Origin: Cognatishimia maritima
GTDB taxonomy: Bacteria; Pseudomonadota; Alphaproteobacteria; Rhodobacterales; Rhodobacteraceae
Direction: 5' to 3'
Assembly (NCBI RefSeq): GCF_900129685.1
Contig: NZ_FQWM01000002.1
Span: forward strand, 458,654 to 522,653
Length of the DNA stretch: 64,000 nucleotides
Shown here: one piece after another, positions 27,756 to 36,460 of the stretch
Position numbering within the stretch: position 1 is the stretch's first letter
Layout of the letters: each line of letters opens with the position of its first letter
Program-made: the position numbers and the translations under genes
Notes under the pieces: generated by a model
Seen by the model: only the letters and a program-made list of their open reading frames with translations
The model's database searches: none
What the model was told of the DNA's origin: nothing

Positions 27756-29381
27756 TTACGCTTCGGCTTGCGCTTCTGCGTCGCCGTCTTCGGCGTCGGC
27801 ATCGTCTTCGGATGCAACCAGATCATCCGGATCAACCCAGCCAAGAACCACACGAGCGGTCATAACCATATCTTGTGCTTCCTCAAGGGTCACACCGAAA
27901 GGTTCCAGAACACCGTCATCTTTGACGCGCTGCCCGTCGACGGTTGTCCAGCCACCGGCCAGTTCCCAGTCTGCACAGGTTGCGAAATCCTCGAGCGTTT
28001 TCACGTCGTCTTTCGCCAGCGCCTCTACCATTTGGGCTGTCAGACCTTCGAATGCAATCAGGCTGTCCTCGGCGCCCAAAGCGCGCGCCGCTTCCAGGGC
28101 TGCCGCTGCCGCCGCTTCAAGGTGATCACGCGCACGGGCCTGCAGTTCGTTTGCGGTGCCTTCGTCGACACCGTCAATCACCAGCAGTTCGTCCAACTCG
28201 ACATAAGCAACCTCTTCGAGGTTCGCAAAGCCTTCGGACACCAGCAATTGCGCGAAGAATTCGTCGATATCCAGCGCTTCTTGGAAAAGCTTGGTACGCG
28301 CTTCGAATTCTTTCTGACGACGCGCGGATTCTTCCGCCTCGGTCATAATGTCGATGTCGAGGTTCGTCAGTTGCGATGCCAGACGCACGTTCTGACCGCG
28401 ACGGCCAATGGCCAAGGACAGCTGTTCTTCGGGCACGACAACTTCGATCTTGCCCGCTTCTTCGTCCAGAACCACTTTGGTGACTTCTGCAGGTTGCAGC
28501 GCGTTCACTAGGAAAGTTGGCTGGTCTTCATTCCAAGGAATGATGTCGATCTTTTCGCCCTGCAGTTCGTTCACAACGGCCTGCACGCGGGAACCACGCA
28601 TACCAACACAGGCACCGACAGGGTCGATGGAGTTATCATAAGAGATCACAGCAATCTTCGCACGAGACCCCGGGTCACGCGCAACGGCTTTGATTTCGAT
28701 GATACCATCATAGATTTCGGGCACTTCCATTTTGAACAGTTCTGCCATGAATTCTGGCGCTGTGCGGGACAGGAAGATTTGCGGGCCACGCGTTTCACGG
28801 CGCACATCTTTGATGTAAACGCGGATGCGGTCATTCGGGCGATAGCTTTCGCGGCCGATCTTTTCATTGCGGCGCAGGATGGCTTCGCCACGACCGATAT
28901 CGACAATCACATTGCCATATTCTTCGCGTTTCACCAGACCATTGATAATGGTGCCAGCCTTGTCTTTGAATTCTTCGTACTGACGATCACGTTCAGCTTC
29001 ACGAACCTTTTGCAGGATCACCTGTTTCGCAGATTGCGCCGCGATCCGGCCCAGTTCAACCGGCGGGATTTCTTCGACGTAAGTGTCGCCAACCTCTGGG
29101 TTTTCCAGATATTGCTTGGCTTGCTCGACAGTGAACTCCGCCTGGTAGTTTTCCAGTTCTTCGTCTTCGACAACCGTGCGCACGCGGGTAAAGGTCGCTT
29201 TACCGGTCTTGCGGTCAATAGAGACACGAATGTCCATTTCCGCGCCGTAGCGGGACTTCGCCGCACGTGCCAGCGATTCTTCCATCGCTTCGACGACCAA
29301 CCCAGGGTCGATCATTTTCTCGCGGGCCACCGCTTCGGCGGTTTGCAAAAGCTCCAGCTGGTTTGCAGAGGTAATTGCCAT
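27756..29381 (-). CDS. nusA: Transcription termination/antitermination factor NusA
   Basis: A 541-residue protein with the N-terminal RNA polymerase-binding domain, an S1 domain (near residues 135-200), two KH domains (VGACVGMRGSRVQAVVNEL near 295; AIGRRGQNVRLASQL near 345), two C-terminal acidic helix-hairpin-helix repeats, and an extended acidic tail (DDADAEDGDAEAQAEA). ATG 29381 starts the conserved N-terminus (ITSANQLELLQTAEAVA); an extended frame to 29438 overlaps rimP and is rejected. The four-base gap from rimP implies co-transcription. Confidence 0.97.
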   Translation of the reverse strand: MAITSANQLELLQTAEAVAREKMIDPGLVVEAMEESLARAAKSRYGAEMDIRVSIDRKTGKATFTRVRTVVEDEELENYQAEFTVEQAKQYLENPEVGDTYVEEIPPVELGRIAAQSAKQVILQKVREAERDRQYEEFKDKAGTIINGLVKREEYGNVIVDIGRGEAILRRNEKIGRESYRPNDRIRVYIKDVRRETRGPQIFLSRTAPEFMAELFKMEVPEIYDGIIEIKAVARDPGSRAKIAVISYDNSIDPVGACVGMRGSRVQAVVNELQGEKIDIIPWNEDQPTFLVNALQPAEVTKVVLDEEAGKIEVVVPEEQLSLAIGRRGQNVRLASQLTNLDIDIMTEAEESARRQKEFEARTKLFQEALDIDEFFAQLLVSEGFANLEEVAYVELDELLVIDGVDEGTANELQARARDHLEAAAAAALEAARALGAEDSLIAFEGLTAQMVEALAKDDVKTLEDFATCADWELAGGWTTVDGQRVKDDGVLEPFGVTLEEAQDMVMTARVVLGWVDPDDLVASEDDADAEDGDAEAQAEA

Positions 29382-29385
29382 GTAC

Positions 29386-29973
29386 TCAGTCCTCCTCAGA
29401 ACCGGTGTCGGTTTCGATCTCGTCAAAAGTGTCTTCATCCAGATTGCCCGCCGCTTTGCGCTGCTTCAGCATTTCGGCAATCAACTCATCAGTCAGAACC
29501 AGCTTGGCATCGGCCAGCCAGTCAAATTTCAATCCAACGGTTTGCACACCGTCAGCGCCCTGTTCGATATTGATCAGGACTTCATCCTCTTCGACGCCCG
29601 CCAGAATGCCGCGAAAGCGTTTCTGCCCGTCAATCAATTCAGAGGTTTCGATCTTGGCGTCATAGCCTTCGAAAGTGTCAAAGTCTTTCAGGCGCGTTAG
29701 CGGGCGGTCGATGCCAGGGCTGCCGACTTCAAGCACATAAGAATCGCTTAGCGGATCTTCGACATCCAGAATGGCGCTGACTGCGTTGCTGATCTCTGCA
29801 CATTCGTCCACAGCAATGCCACCCTCTGGGCGCTCTGCCATGATTTGCAGCGTATGCGTTTTGCCGCCCTGCAGACGCAGGCGCACCAATTCAAACCCCA
29901 TATCTTCGATCACAGGCGCGACGATCTCAGCCAAACGGCGATCAATCGCGGATTTTGCAATCAGGTTGCTCAT
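29386..29973 (-). CDS. rimP: Ribosome maturation factor RimP
   Basis: A 195-residue protein starting at ATG 29973. The N-terminal KH-like domain reads IAPVIEDMG-type sequence ([22 protein letters not shown]), followed by the conserved [11 protein letters not shown] near residue 95 and a C-terminal SH3-like domain. RimP binds the 30S subunit during maturation. The tail is extended and acidic ([17 protein letters not shown]). It is the first gene of the operon, behind a leader that contains an intrinsic terminator. The frame continues upstream past 30300 but crosses that terminator and promoter, so it is not used. Confidence 0.95.
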   Translation of the reverse strand: MSNLIAKSAIDRRLAEIVAPVIEDMGFELVRLRLQGGKTHTLQIMAERPEGGIAVDECAEISNAVSAILDVEDPLSDSYVLEVGSPGIDRPLTRLKDFDTFEGYDAKIETSELIDGQKRFRGILAGVEEDEVLINIEQGADGVQTVGLKFDWLADAKLVLTDELIAEMLKQRKAAGNLDEDTFDEIETDTGSEED

Positions 29974-30000
29974 ATGCGTGTCCAATACCTGTTCAAACAC

Positions 30001-30054
30001 AAAAAAACGGGCCCGCGGCCCGTCGATCTTTCTCGGTGGAGCGTCAGACCCGAG
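30001..30054 (-). promoter_or_regulatory. rimP leader: two hairpins, the second a terminator (candidate attenuator)
   Basis: On the minus strand a CTCGG/CCGAG hairpin (30032-30054) precedes a perfect 7-bp stem ACGGGCC/GGCCCGT with loop GCG (30007-30023), followed by at least six T (30001-30006). The terminator lies between the predicted promoter and the rimP ATG, 28 bases before it. A further GCGGGCC copy at 30054-30060 could compete for the terminator's 3' arm. Attenuated rimP leaders are known in other bacteria; regulation here is inferred. Confidence 0.6.
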
Positions 30055-30078
30055 GCCCGCCGCGCCGCTGTTGAGGGG

Positions 30079-30107
30079 GATATACGCACAAACATCTGAG
30101 TCTGCAA
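30079..30107 (-). promoter_or_regulatory. Predicted sigma-70 promoter of the rimP operon
   Basis: On the minus strand TTGCAG (30107-30102) and TATATC (30084-30079) are separated by exactly 17 bases. Transcription would start near 30072, giving a leader of about 100 bases before rimP. Confidence 0.5.
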
Positions 30108-30165
30108 GGGGGTGTGGCCGGTGTCTTTGACGCTGCGCCAAGGGCGTGGGTCGCAGATCAAAAAC

Positions 30166-30933
30166 ATGGCTAAGATTTCGGTAACACATTTGGGTCACTC
30201 TCGCCCTATGCGGCACGACACGAACGATCCCTTTCACGTGACATATTTCAACATCCGGCAGTCTTTGGGTGTGATCGCAATGATCTTTCCACTGGGCCTT
30301 TTGCTGGGTGGCTATATCACCGAAGGCCACGTTTTACCGTCGATCAGCGACTATTATTTTTCCTCTATGCGAGACTTTGTTGTCGGGGCCCTGGTGGCGA
30401 TTGGTCTTTTTCTGATGGCCTATCGCGCAGAACGTCGGCCTGACACCGACTGGCTGGATACCCTGACAGGTCTGGGTGCCGGGGCAGCGGCGATTGGCCT
30501 CGCGCTTTTTCCGAACAAACCCCACGCCACCGGGGTTGAGACGTTTTTCCATGCCATCATGGACGACCGGATCAGCGTTGCCTTGCACTTTCTATCAAGC
30601 TTCGTGTTTCTGACCACACTGACACTATATTGCCTTCGTATCTTTGCCCGCGCCGCACCGGTGGGTGAGCGCCGGTTCTACCAAATCTGCGGCTGGACCA
30701 TTGTTGCATCAGGTATCATTGCCACTTTCGCCAGCTTCGTGCGCGCCTTTGATTGGTTTCAAGCGCAGGCAATTGTCGAACACCTGAACCTGATTTTCTG
30801 GCTAGAGGCGGCTGGCATCTGGGCCTTCTGCGCGGCGTGGCTACTCAAGGGCCAAACCGAGCGACGCGCGGCGAGCGTACCTCAGTCTGCGTCGTCCCGC
30901 CACTTGGCGTCCCGGTGGGTGCCGTCGCAATAA
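30166..30933 (+). CDS. Six-helix membrane protein (DUF998-like)
   Basis: A 255-residue protein with about six predicted membrane helices: [83 protein letters not shown] and [17 protein letters not shown] do not recognise a specific function; the layout resembles DUF998-type integral membrane proteins. ATG 30166 is chosen, ATG 30208 is possible, and neither has a good ribosome site. The 3' end overlaps the convergent CDGSH gene by 52 bases. It is divergent from the rimP operon. Confidence 0.65.
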   Translation: MAKISVTHLGHSRPMRHDTNDPFHVTYFNIRQSLGVIAMIFPLGLLLGGYITEGHVLPSISDYYFSSMRDFVVGALVAIGLFLMAYRAERRPDTDWLDTLTGLGAGAAAIGLALFPNKPHATGVETFFHAIMDDRISVALHFLSSFVFLTTLTLYCLRIFARAAPVGERRFYQICGWTIVASGIIATFASFVRAFDWFQAQAIVEHLNLIFWLEAAGIWAFCAAWLLKGQTERRAASVPQSASSRHLASRWVPSQ

Positions 30934-31508
30934 GGCTTGTTCCCCGACTTGCCACAGCGGCACAGCACATATTTGCGATCCGACATGTTTTCAGCCTGCG
31001 GCGGCACGGGCGAGGCGACATCCAATACCCAATAGGGGCCGTTCTTTTGAATATGGATATGCGGGCGATCCGCCGTCAAATGCGCGGGATCGGTATCAGC
31101 CAGCGCCAGCGCGCCTGACGGGCAAGCGGCGATGACGGCGCGAACTTCATCAACTGTGCCATTGTCTGGCTGCACCCAAGGACGTTCGCTTGCATTAAAG
31201 ATATGTTTCGCCAACCGACCGCATTCCGCCGCATGTGCACAAAGCAGCGGGTTAAAGGTGACGGACACCTCCTTGCCCTCATAGGTCAGCAACCGATCCC
31301 GCCCCGCCGGAGTACCGCCGCGACTTTGGAAGCCGTTGTTATTGTGGCTGCCATCACAGAAAGGCTTGTTTTTGCTGCCGCCACAGCGACACAGGGCCAT
31401 CACCGGCTTTGCCTCAACCATCGTGCCGTCTGACATGCGTATATGGGTCACGCCTTTGACCACAAGCGGGCCGTTCTCGCGCTCTTCAATTATTGGGGTT
31501 TCAGACAT
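30882..31508 (-). CDS. Iron-sulfur protein with two CDGSH motifs flanking a Fer4_19-type domain
   Basis: A 208-residue protein. Two 2Fe-2S CDGSH sites are visible: CRCGGSKNKPFCDGSH near residue 40 and [16 protein letters not shown] near 185, each with the 3Cys-1His ligand set. Between them lies a divergent ferredoxin-like (Fer4_19, COG3592-type) region (NPLLCAHAAECGRLAKHIF and VIAACPSGALAL). The three clusters suggest an electron-transfer or cluster-storage role; partners are unknown. GAGGAGG precedes ATG 31508, so the frame start at 31532 is rejected. Confidence 0.85.
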   Translation of the reverse strand: MSETPIIEERENGPLVVKGVTHIRMSDGTMVEAKPVMALCRCGGSKNKPFCDGSHNNNGFQSRGGTPAGRDRLLTYEGKEVSVTFNPLLCAHAAECGRLAKHIFNASERPWVQPDNGTVDEVRAVIAACPSGALALADTDPAHLTADRPHIHIQKNGPYWVLDVASPVPPQAENMSDRKYVLCRCGKSGNKPYCDGTHRDAKWRDDAD

Positions 31509-31583
31509 TTTGGACCTCCTCAAATCCATCACGACGCTTGTGGCTTAGTTCAAGCGTAGATCGTTGAGGCTGCCCCCAACGCG

Positions 31584-33095
31584 TTATGCGAACCACCAGC
31601 GTTCAATCATGCGCCCGCTATCAAGCGCAAAGAGATTGCCAATCGCCGGACCATGCGCCAACCGCGCGTGGTGGGCGTCTGCAAAATTCGCATAGGCCGG
31701 GATCAAAGCGCCGCCCTCATCCGCCATCAACGCTTGCATCTCTTGGTAGATCGATTGCCGTTTGACCGGCGACAACTCTGCCCGCGCGCTCAGCATCAGG
31801 TGTTGGAAATGGGGATTGTGCCATTGGCTTTGGTTCCAGGCCCCTTCGCCCGCCATCGTCGAAAAGATCCAATCTTCAGTGACGCGCCCAGACCACACAG
31901 CAGGCTGCAAGGTCAGATCACTGGCTGCACTCGACGAAACGTTAATGCCCGATGCCTTGGTATGGGCCGCAAAGGACTCGGCCATGCGCCCCATTGCCGA
32001 ATGGGCGCGGCTGGTTTCAGGAAGGGTGAGGTTCAGTTGCTTCACACCTGCCTTGCGCAGGTAATACCGTGCCTTCTCGGGATCAAAACGCGCCGCGCTT
32101 TCATTTGGCAGCAGATATTGGTTCAACGGACCAATCGGATGGTCCTGTGCAATGCGGCCGTGCCCAAACAAGGCCTGATCCACAATCGCCTGCCGATCCA
32201 CCGCATATTTCAGCGCGCGCCGCAGGTTCACATCATGCGCTGGCGCCTGATCTGCACGCATCGCATAGCCAATGTGCTGGTTGCCCACCACATCGGTCAG
32301 GCGCAGCAGCTTGCGCTTGGCAAGCGTTGCCTTCTGCGCGAGATCAAAGTCACTGACCGCATCAACCTGCCCGGTCATCACAGCGCGGGCGCGGTCCTCT
32401 GCATCATTCAGGGCCACCAGTTCAACCGCGTCAAACCAGCCTTCTTTGCCGTCTTTATAATGCCCGCGCACCCGACCCAGCATGGCGCGTTTGCCTGGCT
32501 CAAATCCGATCACCTTGTAAAGCCCGGTGCCTATCCCTTGCAAAAGCGCCAGTTCCAGATTGTCAGACGGGTAAATGCACAGGTGATAATCCGCCATCAA
32601 GAACGGAAAATCAGCATTCGGCGCGGCCAGTTGGAATTCGATCTTATGACTGCCAAGCGCCGTCATTTCAGAAATCGCGGCAACAATGAACCGCACGGGC
32701 GAGTTCGCCGACTGATCCAGATGCAGCCGCAATGACGCAATGACATCCTCAGCTTCAAAAAGCTTGCCGTTGTGGAACTCAACCCCGCGACGCAGCGTGA
32801 ACGTCCAGCGTTTGGCATCTGCACTGGCTTCCCAGCTTTCCGCCAACTCGCCGATCAGCTCCCCATTGGCGGCAACTTGCGTCAGCGTATCAAACACCGC
32901 GCCATGGCCTGCCATGATCATGAATTTCCCGCGATGGGTGCGACTGTCCCACTGATCAGAGGCATAGGCACCGCCAACCCCCAACCGCAACACCCCGCCG
33001 CGCTTGGCCGTAGCCCCCAAGGGCATGCCAGAGGCCGCAAGAACACCGGCAAGGGCACCGGTCTTCAATAGGTGACGTCTGTCAAGGCGGGTCAT
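31584..33095 (-). CDS. Tat-exported peptide/nickel-type ABC transporter substrate-binding protein
   Basis: A 503-residue family 5 solute-binding protein. The N-terminus is a twin-arginine signal (DRRHLLKTGALAGVLAASG) with cleavage near residue 30. Typical family features are LAESWEASADAKRWTFTLRRGVEFHNG near residue 85, and LRRALKYAVDRQAIVDQALFGHG near 285. It should bind oligopeptides or similar ligands in the periplasm. No permease or ATPase genes are adjacent, so it is an orphan binding protein here. Confidence 0.88.
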   Translation of the reverse strand: MTRLDRRHLLKTGALAGVLAASGMPLGATAKRGGVLRLGVGGAYASDQWDSRTHRGKFMIMAGHGAVFDTLTQVAANGELIGELAESWEASADAKRWTFTLRRGVEFHNGKLFEAEDVIASLRLHLDQSANSPVRFIVAAISEMTALGSHKIEFQLAAPNADFPFLMADYHLCIYPSDNLELALLQGIGTGLYKVIGFEPGKRAMLGRVRGHYKDGKEGWFDAVELVALNDAEDRARAVMTGQVDAVSDFDLAQKATLAKRKLLRLTDVVGNQHIGYAMRADQAPAHDVNLRRALKYAVDRQAIVDQALFGHGRIAQDHPIGPLNQYLLPNESAARFDPEKARYYLRKAGVKQLNLTLPETSRAHSAMGRMAESFAAHTKASGINVSSSAASDLTLQPAVWSGRVTEDWIFSTMAGEGAWNQSQWHNPHFQHLMLSARAELSPVKRQSIYQEMQALMADEGGALIPAYANFADAHHARLAHGPAIGNLFALDSGRMIERWWFA

Positions 33096-33138
33096 CAGAT
33101 GGCTGTCCTAAGTCATTGGCGGGACTCAGCAAAGCGCG

Positions 33139-33166
33139 GATTGCGGGAATTTACAACCTCGCAATC
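33139..33166. repeat. Inverted repeat upstream of the substrate-binding protein gene
   Basis: GATTGCG and CGCAATC are separated by 14 bases, in the 78-base gap between the aminopeptidase stop and the binding-protein start. It could be an operator; there is no T-run. Confidence 0.3.
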
Positions 33167-33173
33167 GCAGAAA

Positions 33174-34145
33174 CTACAGGTTTGCGAAGTCTTTCATCAC
33201 CTGCACAAGTTCTGACGTAATGCCCGGCTCGCTTAACGCGTGGCCCGCATTCGAAATCATGCGCAGCCGCGCGTTTGGCCATTTCTTCGCCAGCGCATAG
33301 GCGGAATGGGGCGGGCAGATCATATCGTAGCGTCCTTGCACGATGATTCCGGGAATATGTGCGATGCGGTCCATATGCGCCAAAATCTGCCCGTCAAACT
33401 CCAGAAAACCCGCGTTGGTGAAATAGTGATTTTCCAACCGCGAAAACGCGCGCGCATATTCCGCATTGGGCGTGCCAGAGACACCATTTGAGGCCATGGA
33501 GGCCAAGGCGTTTTCCCACGCCGCCCACGCGCGGGCAAATTTCACCTCGGTCTCATGGTCGCCTGAGAAAAGCCGTTTGTGGTAGGCCGCGATCATGTCG
33601 CCGCGCTCGTCCTCTGGGATCAAACCTTCAAAACGATCCCACGTTTCGGGCCAGAATTTCCCGGCCCCGCCGCCATAGAACCAATCAAGTTCATCCTGCG
33701 TCATCAGGAAAATGCCGCGCAAAATCAGCGCGACAGGCCGCTCTGGGTGCGTCTGCGCATAAAGCAAGGCCAGCGTTGCCCCCCAACTGCCTCCAAAGAC
33801 CACCCATTGATCAATGCCCAGCGCCGTGCGGATACGTTCGATATCGGCAACCAGGTGCCAGGTGGTGTTGTTCTCAATCGAGGCATGCGGCTTGGACCGC
33901 CCACAGCCCCGTTGATCAAACAGAATGACGCGATAGATCGCGGGGTCAAAATAGCGCCGCATCGCCGGGCTTGCGCCGCCCCCCGGCCCGCCATGAAAAA
34001 CCACAACCGGAATGCCATCCGCGCGCCCGGATTGTTCGACATAAATCGTATGGCCATCGCCCATATCCATCATGCGCTGATCGAAAGGCTCGATCGGCGG
34101 AAATAAATTCTGAAGTGCGCGTTTATGACCCGAGTGTTTGTCCAT
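33174..34145 (-). CDS. pip: Prolyl aminopeptidase (alpha/beta hydrolase, S33)
   Basis: A 323-residue enzyme. The oxyanion loop is HGGPGGG at residues 51-57 and the nucleophile is Ser120 in [10 protein letters not shown]; the catalytic His lies in [10 protein letters not shown] near the C-terminus. It removes N-terminal proline from peptides in the cytoplasm. ATG 34145 starts the usual N-terminus ([21 protein letters not shown]), so the frame start at 34238 is rejected; that would also cross the divergent ubiG. A peptide-binding protein gene lies downstream on the same strand. Confidence 0.92.
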   Translation of the reverse strand: MDKHSGHKRALQNLFPPIEPFDQRMMDMGDGHTIYVEQSGRADGIPVVVFHGGPGGGASPAMRRYFDPAIYRVILFDQRGCGRSKPHASIENNTTWHLVADIERIRTALGIDQWVVFGGSWGATLALLYAQTHPERPVALILRGIFLMTQDELDWFYGGGAGKFWPETWDRFEGLIPEDERGDMIAAYHKRLFSGDHETEVKFARAWAAWENALASMASNGVSGTPNAEYARAFSRLENHYFTNAGFLEFDGQILAHMDRIAHIPGIIVQGRYDMICPPHSAYALAKKWPNARLRMISNAGHALSEPGITSELVQVMKDFANL

Positions 34146-34194
34146 ATTCGATCTATATAGTATTGCGCGCCCAAATGAGCACATGGAGGCTAGA

Positions 34195-34941
34195 ATGCAA
34201 CCCACGATGACCACTGTCGACCCTGCCGAGGTCGCCAAGTTTCAGGCCATGGCCGCCGAATGGTGGGACCCGAACGGAAAATTCAAGCCGCTTCATATGC
34301 TTAACCCCTGTCGGCTGGACTATATCACACGTCAAATCGCCGCAGAATTTGATCGTGACCTTGCGTCGGACAAGCCCTTCGCCGGTCTGACCCTGCTGGA
34401 TATCGGCTGCGGTGGCGGATTGCTCAGTGAACCGATGGCCCGGCTTGGGGCCACTGTCATCGGGGCCGACGCCGCCGAACGCAACATCCCGGTCGCGCAG
34501 GTTCATGCCGAACAATCGGGGCTAGAGATCGACTACCGCCACACCACCGCCGAAGCCATCGCCGAGGCCGGTGAGCAGTTTGACGTGGTGCTAAACATGG
34601 AAGTTGTCGAACACGTCGCCGACCCGCAGGAATTCATCACGGTCTGTCAGCAACTGGTGAAGCCGGGCGGGCTGATGATCTGCTCCACATTGAACCGCAC
34701 CGGCAAAAGCTTTGGCGCCGCCATCATCGGCGCCGAATGGATCATGCGCTGGCTGCCGAAGGGCACGCATGAATGGCACAAATTCATCACGCCAGAAGAG
34801 TTGTATGGCATGCTCGAAAAAGCGGGGCTGCAGCCGGTGGACCGGAAGGGGTTTGTCTTCAATCCGCTGGGGTGGAGCTGGTCGATTTCGGAGCGGGATC
34901 TGAGCGTGAACTATGTGACGGCGAGTAGGAAGGGTGGGTAA
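34195..34941 (+). CDS. ubiG: Ubiquinone biosynthesis O-methyltransferase UbiG
   Basis: A 248-residue class I SAM methyltransferase. The SAM motif is [19 protein letters not shown] near residue 65, followed by [18 protein letters not shown] near 130 and [15 protein letters not shown] near 190, all typical of UbiG. It performs both O-methylation steps in ubiquinone synthesis. GGAGG lies six bases before ATG 34195. It is divergent from pip with only 49 bases between the starts. Confidence 0.95.
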   Translation: MQPTMTTVDPAEVAKFQAMAAEWWDPNGKFKPLHMLNPCRLDYITRQIAAEFDRDLASDKPFAGLTLLDIGCGGGLLSEPMARLGATVIGADAAERNIPVAQVHAEQSGLEIDYRHTTAEAIAEAGEQFDVVLNMEVVEHVADPQEFITVCQQLVKPGGLMICSTLNRTGKSFGAAIIGAEWIMRWLPKGTHEWHKFITPEELYGMLEKAGLQPVDRKGFVFNPLGWSWSISERDLSVNYVTASRKGG

Positions 34942-34970
34942 CTTGGACTCTCGCCGTGTTATGCACTTAG

Positions 34971-35348
34971 TTAGCGGTTATCGACTTCCAAATGATACGG
35001 AGCAACGAGGACATCGGCTGGGATTTTCCACTGCACTCGAACCTTTTGAATCATTGAAAGATTCAACCTCCGACTTTTTCGAAGAACTTCTGATGCTCTA
35101 GATTGCGAGCCAATTACAGAGCCAAAATCGGATTGAGTGAACCCATGCTCTTCCATAAAAATCCGAATAGTTTCTACCGGGTCGGGAGCCTCAATGGGAT
35201 AGTTCTTCTCTTCGTAGTGCTCGACAAGAACACACAGGACATCAAGCCTGTCACCATTTGGGGTTCCGACTTTCGCCCCCCAAAGCATTTCGATCTCTTT
35301 GAGGGCATTTCTATGATCTTCCTTCGTCCGAATTGGATGAATGGACAT
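34971..35348 (-). CDS. higA: HigA-type antitoxin (XRE-family helix-turn-helix)
   Basis: A 125-residue protein. The C-terminal half has an XRE helix-turn-helix (HGFTQSDFGSVIGSQSRASEVLRKSRRLNLSM is the recognisable region), and the N-terminal half resembles HigA-associated sequences (EEKNYPIEAPDPVETIRIFMEE). It should bind and neutralise HigB and repress its own operon. It follows higB after 11 bases, the toxin-first order typical of higBA. Base composition is lower in GC than flanking genes, suggesting horizontal gain. Confidence 0.88.
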   Translation of the reverse strand: MSIHPIRTKEDHRNALKEIEMLWGAKVGTPNGDRLDVLCVLVEHYEEKNYPIEAPDPVETIRIFMEEHGFTQSDFGSVIGSQSRASEVLRKSRRLNLSMIQKVRVQWKIPADVLVAPYHLEVDNR

Positions 35349-35359
35349 GATTTTGCACC

Positions 35360-35662
35360 TTAATATGACGACACTGTAGCTGCATCGATCTTGTCATAGT
35401 CAGCATGCGTGCCAATAAACTTGATAAAGGCAATCTCGCGTTCAAAATCAAAAGCGACTATTAGTCGATAATCATTTCCCCTGATCTTGAAGCGAATACG
35501 GTCGTTACTAACAACCTTCGCCGACGAAAACGTTCCAGCTACATCTAGTGGTTTTTCCCACTTTGCGGATTTGGCGACGTGAAACCAAGTTTCAAGAGAG
35601 GCCTTCGACTCCGGATGCTTTGTATAGAATTCGATTAATGAACTTCTGGCAATGACACGCAT
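35360..35662 (-). CDS. higB: HigB-type mRNA interferase toxin
   Basis: A 100-residue RelE/HigB-superfamily toxin (MRVIARSSLIEFYTKHPESK, VVSNDRIRFKIRGNDYRLIVAFDFE, FIKFIGTHADYDKID). The family cleaves translated mRNA on the ribosome. The ATG is preceded by GGAG at seven bases. The promoter region upstream contains two identical palindromes in opposite orientation. It is AT-richer than the core genes around it. Confidence 0.9.
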   Translation of the reverse strand: MRVIARSSLIEFYTKHPESKASLETWFHVAKSAKWEKPLDVAGTFSSAKVVSNDRIRFKIRGNDYRLIVAFDFEREIAFIKFIGTHADYDKIDAATVSSY

Positions 35663-35721
35663 TCAGCCGCTCCAAAATAAACATTCCAACGTCCTCTATG
35701 TTTGCCAATGAGGCCTAGTTA

Positions 35722-35736
35722 TTCCCATTTTGGGAA
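35722..35736. promoter_or_regulatory. higBA operator palindrome 1
   Basis: TTCCCATTTTGGGAA is a 15-bp inverted repeat with six-base arms and a TTT centre, 60 bases upstream of higB. It is the reverse complement of the second site. Probably bound by HigA (inference). Confidence 0.6.
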
Positions 35737-35749
35737 AGCGTCAAGGAAA

Positions 35750-35766
35750 TTTCCCAAAATGGGAAA
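35750..35766. promoter_or_regulatory. higBA operator palindrome 2
   Basis: TTTCCCAAAATGGGAAA is a 17-bp inverted repeat with seven-base arms. Its centre is 29 bases from the centre of site 1, close to three helical turns, which suits cooperative binding. Confidence 0.6.
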
Positions 35767-35852
35767 CATCATCCAAATAGGCTTGGAAACAATCACCCTA
35801 GAAAATTAATTTAAGACTACTAATTCTTCGGGGTGCTCTGGATAGATTTTAT

Positions 35853-36011
35853 CTACCGCTCACAAAACCCTTCAGAATGCACCCAGCGCCCACCCTCTGC
35901 CGCGCAATCTTCGGCCTTATGCGCCCCGCGCAATGTCGGCACAGCGTAGACCAGCATGAACACAACCGCCGCGATTACGGCCAGCAGGTTCATGCCTTTA
36001 CGGCCTTTCAC
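35853..36011 (-). CDS. Small membrane protein coupled to marR
   Basis: A 52-residue frame starting at GTG 36011, which overlaps the marR stop codon (GTGA). An internal ATG at 35993 gives 46 residues. One hydrophobic helix (MNLLAVIAAVVFMLVYAVPTL) is followed by a short soluble tail with two cysteines (AEDCAAEGGRW and EGFCER). The overlap, membrane helix and Cys pair argue that it is real. Function unknown. The remaining ~85 bases to the higBA operators show nothing clear. Confidence 0.6.
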   Translation of the reverse strand: MKGRKGMNLLAVIAAVVFMLVYAVPTLRGAHKAEDCAAEGGRWVHSEGFCER

Positions 36012-36460
36012 CCGTCGTCCTCTAGCTTCACGCGCAACTCTCGTAGCACGGGCAACACGCCGCGCACGCGGTGGTCGCCGAGGTCGCTGACGACCTCACT
36101 CAGCAAGGGGGCAATCAGGGCCAATGCGGCATCGCGCGCTTGTTGACCGGCGGTGCTGATCGCTACCATTTTGCGGCGCGCGTCGTCCCAATCGGGGCGG
36201 ATATGCACATAGCCTGCGGTTTCAAGCTTGCCCAATGTGTTGGTCATCGCCCCGCGCGTTACGTGAAAGGCCTTAGCCAGTTGCGCCGGGCTTTTTTCGC
36301 TATTGGTGTGGGCCAGATGGTTCAGCACGGAAAAATGCGACAACTCCATGCCTTTGGGCAGGGCTTTGCTCAACCGGCTGCGGGCCAATTGGTCAGCCAT
36401 CAGGATTTCGCTAAAGAGCGAGACCGCCAAGGCGTTGGAGTCACTGGGGGTCTGGGCCAT
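36008..36460 (-). CDS. MarR-family transcriptional regulator
   Basis: A 150-residue winged-helix protein: LSHFSVLNHLAHTNSEKSPAQLAKAFHVTRGAMTNTLGKLETAGYV contains the helix-turn-helix (about residues 45-85), then the wing (IRPDWDDARRKMVAIS). ATG 36460 has AAGGA eight bases upstream and lies inside the 3' end of the nitrilase gene (20-base overlap). The effector is unknown. Position at the end of the comF-grxC-nitrilase operon suggests it may regulate that operon. Confidence 0.85.
   Translation of the reverse strand: MAQTPSDSNALAVSLFSEILMADQLARSRLSKALPKGMELSHFSVLNHLAHTNSEKSPAQLAKAFHVTRGAMTNTLGKLETAGYVHIRPDWDDARRKMVAISTAGQQARDAALALIAPLLSEVVSDLGDHRVRGVLPVLRELRVKLEDDG

Noticed and set aside
29974-30330. 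Extended rimP frame
   Set aside because: The extra residues span the leader terminator and predicted promoter and run antisense into the membrane-protein gene.
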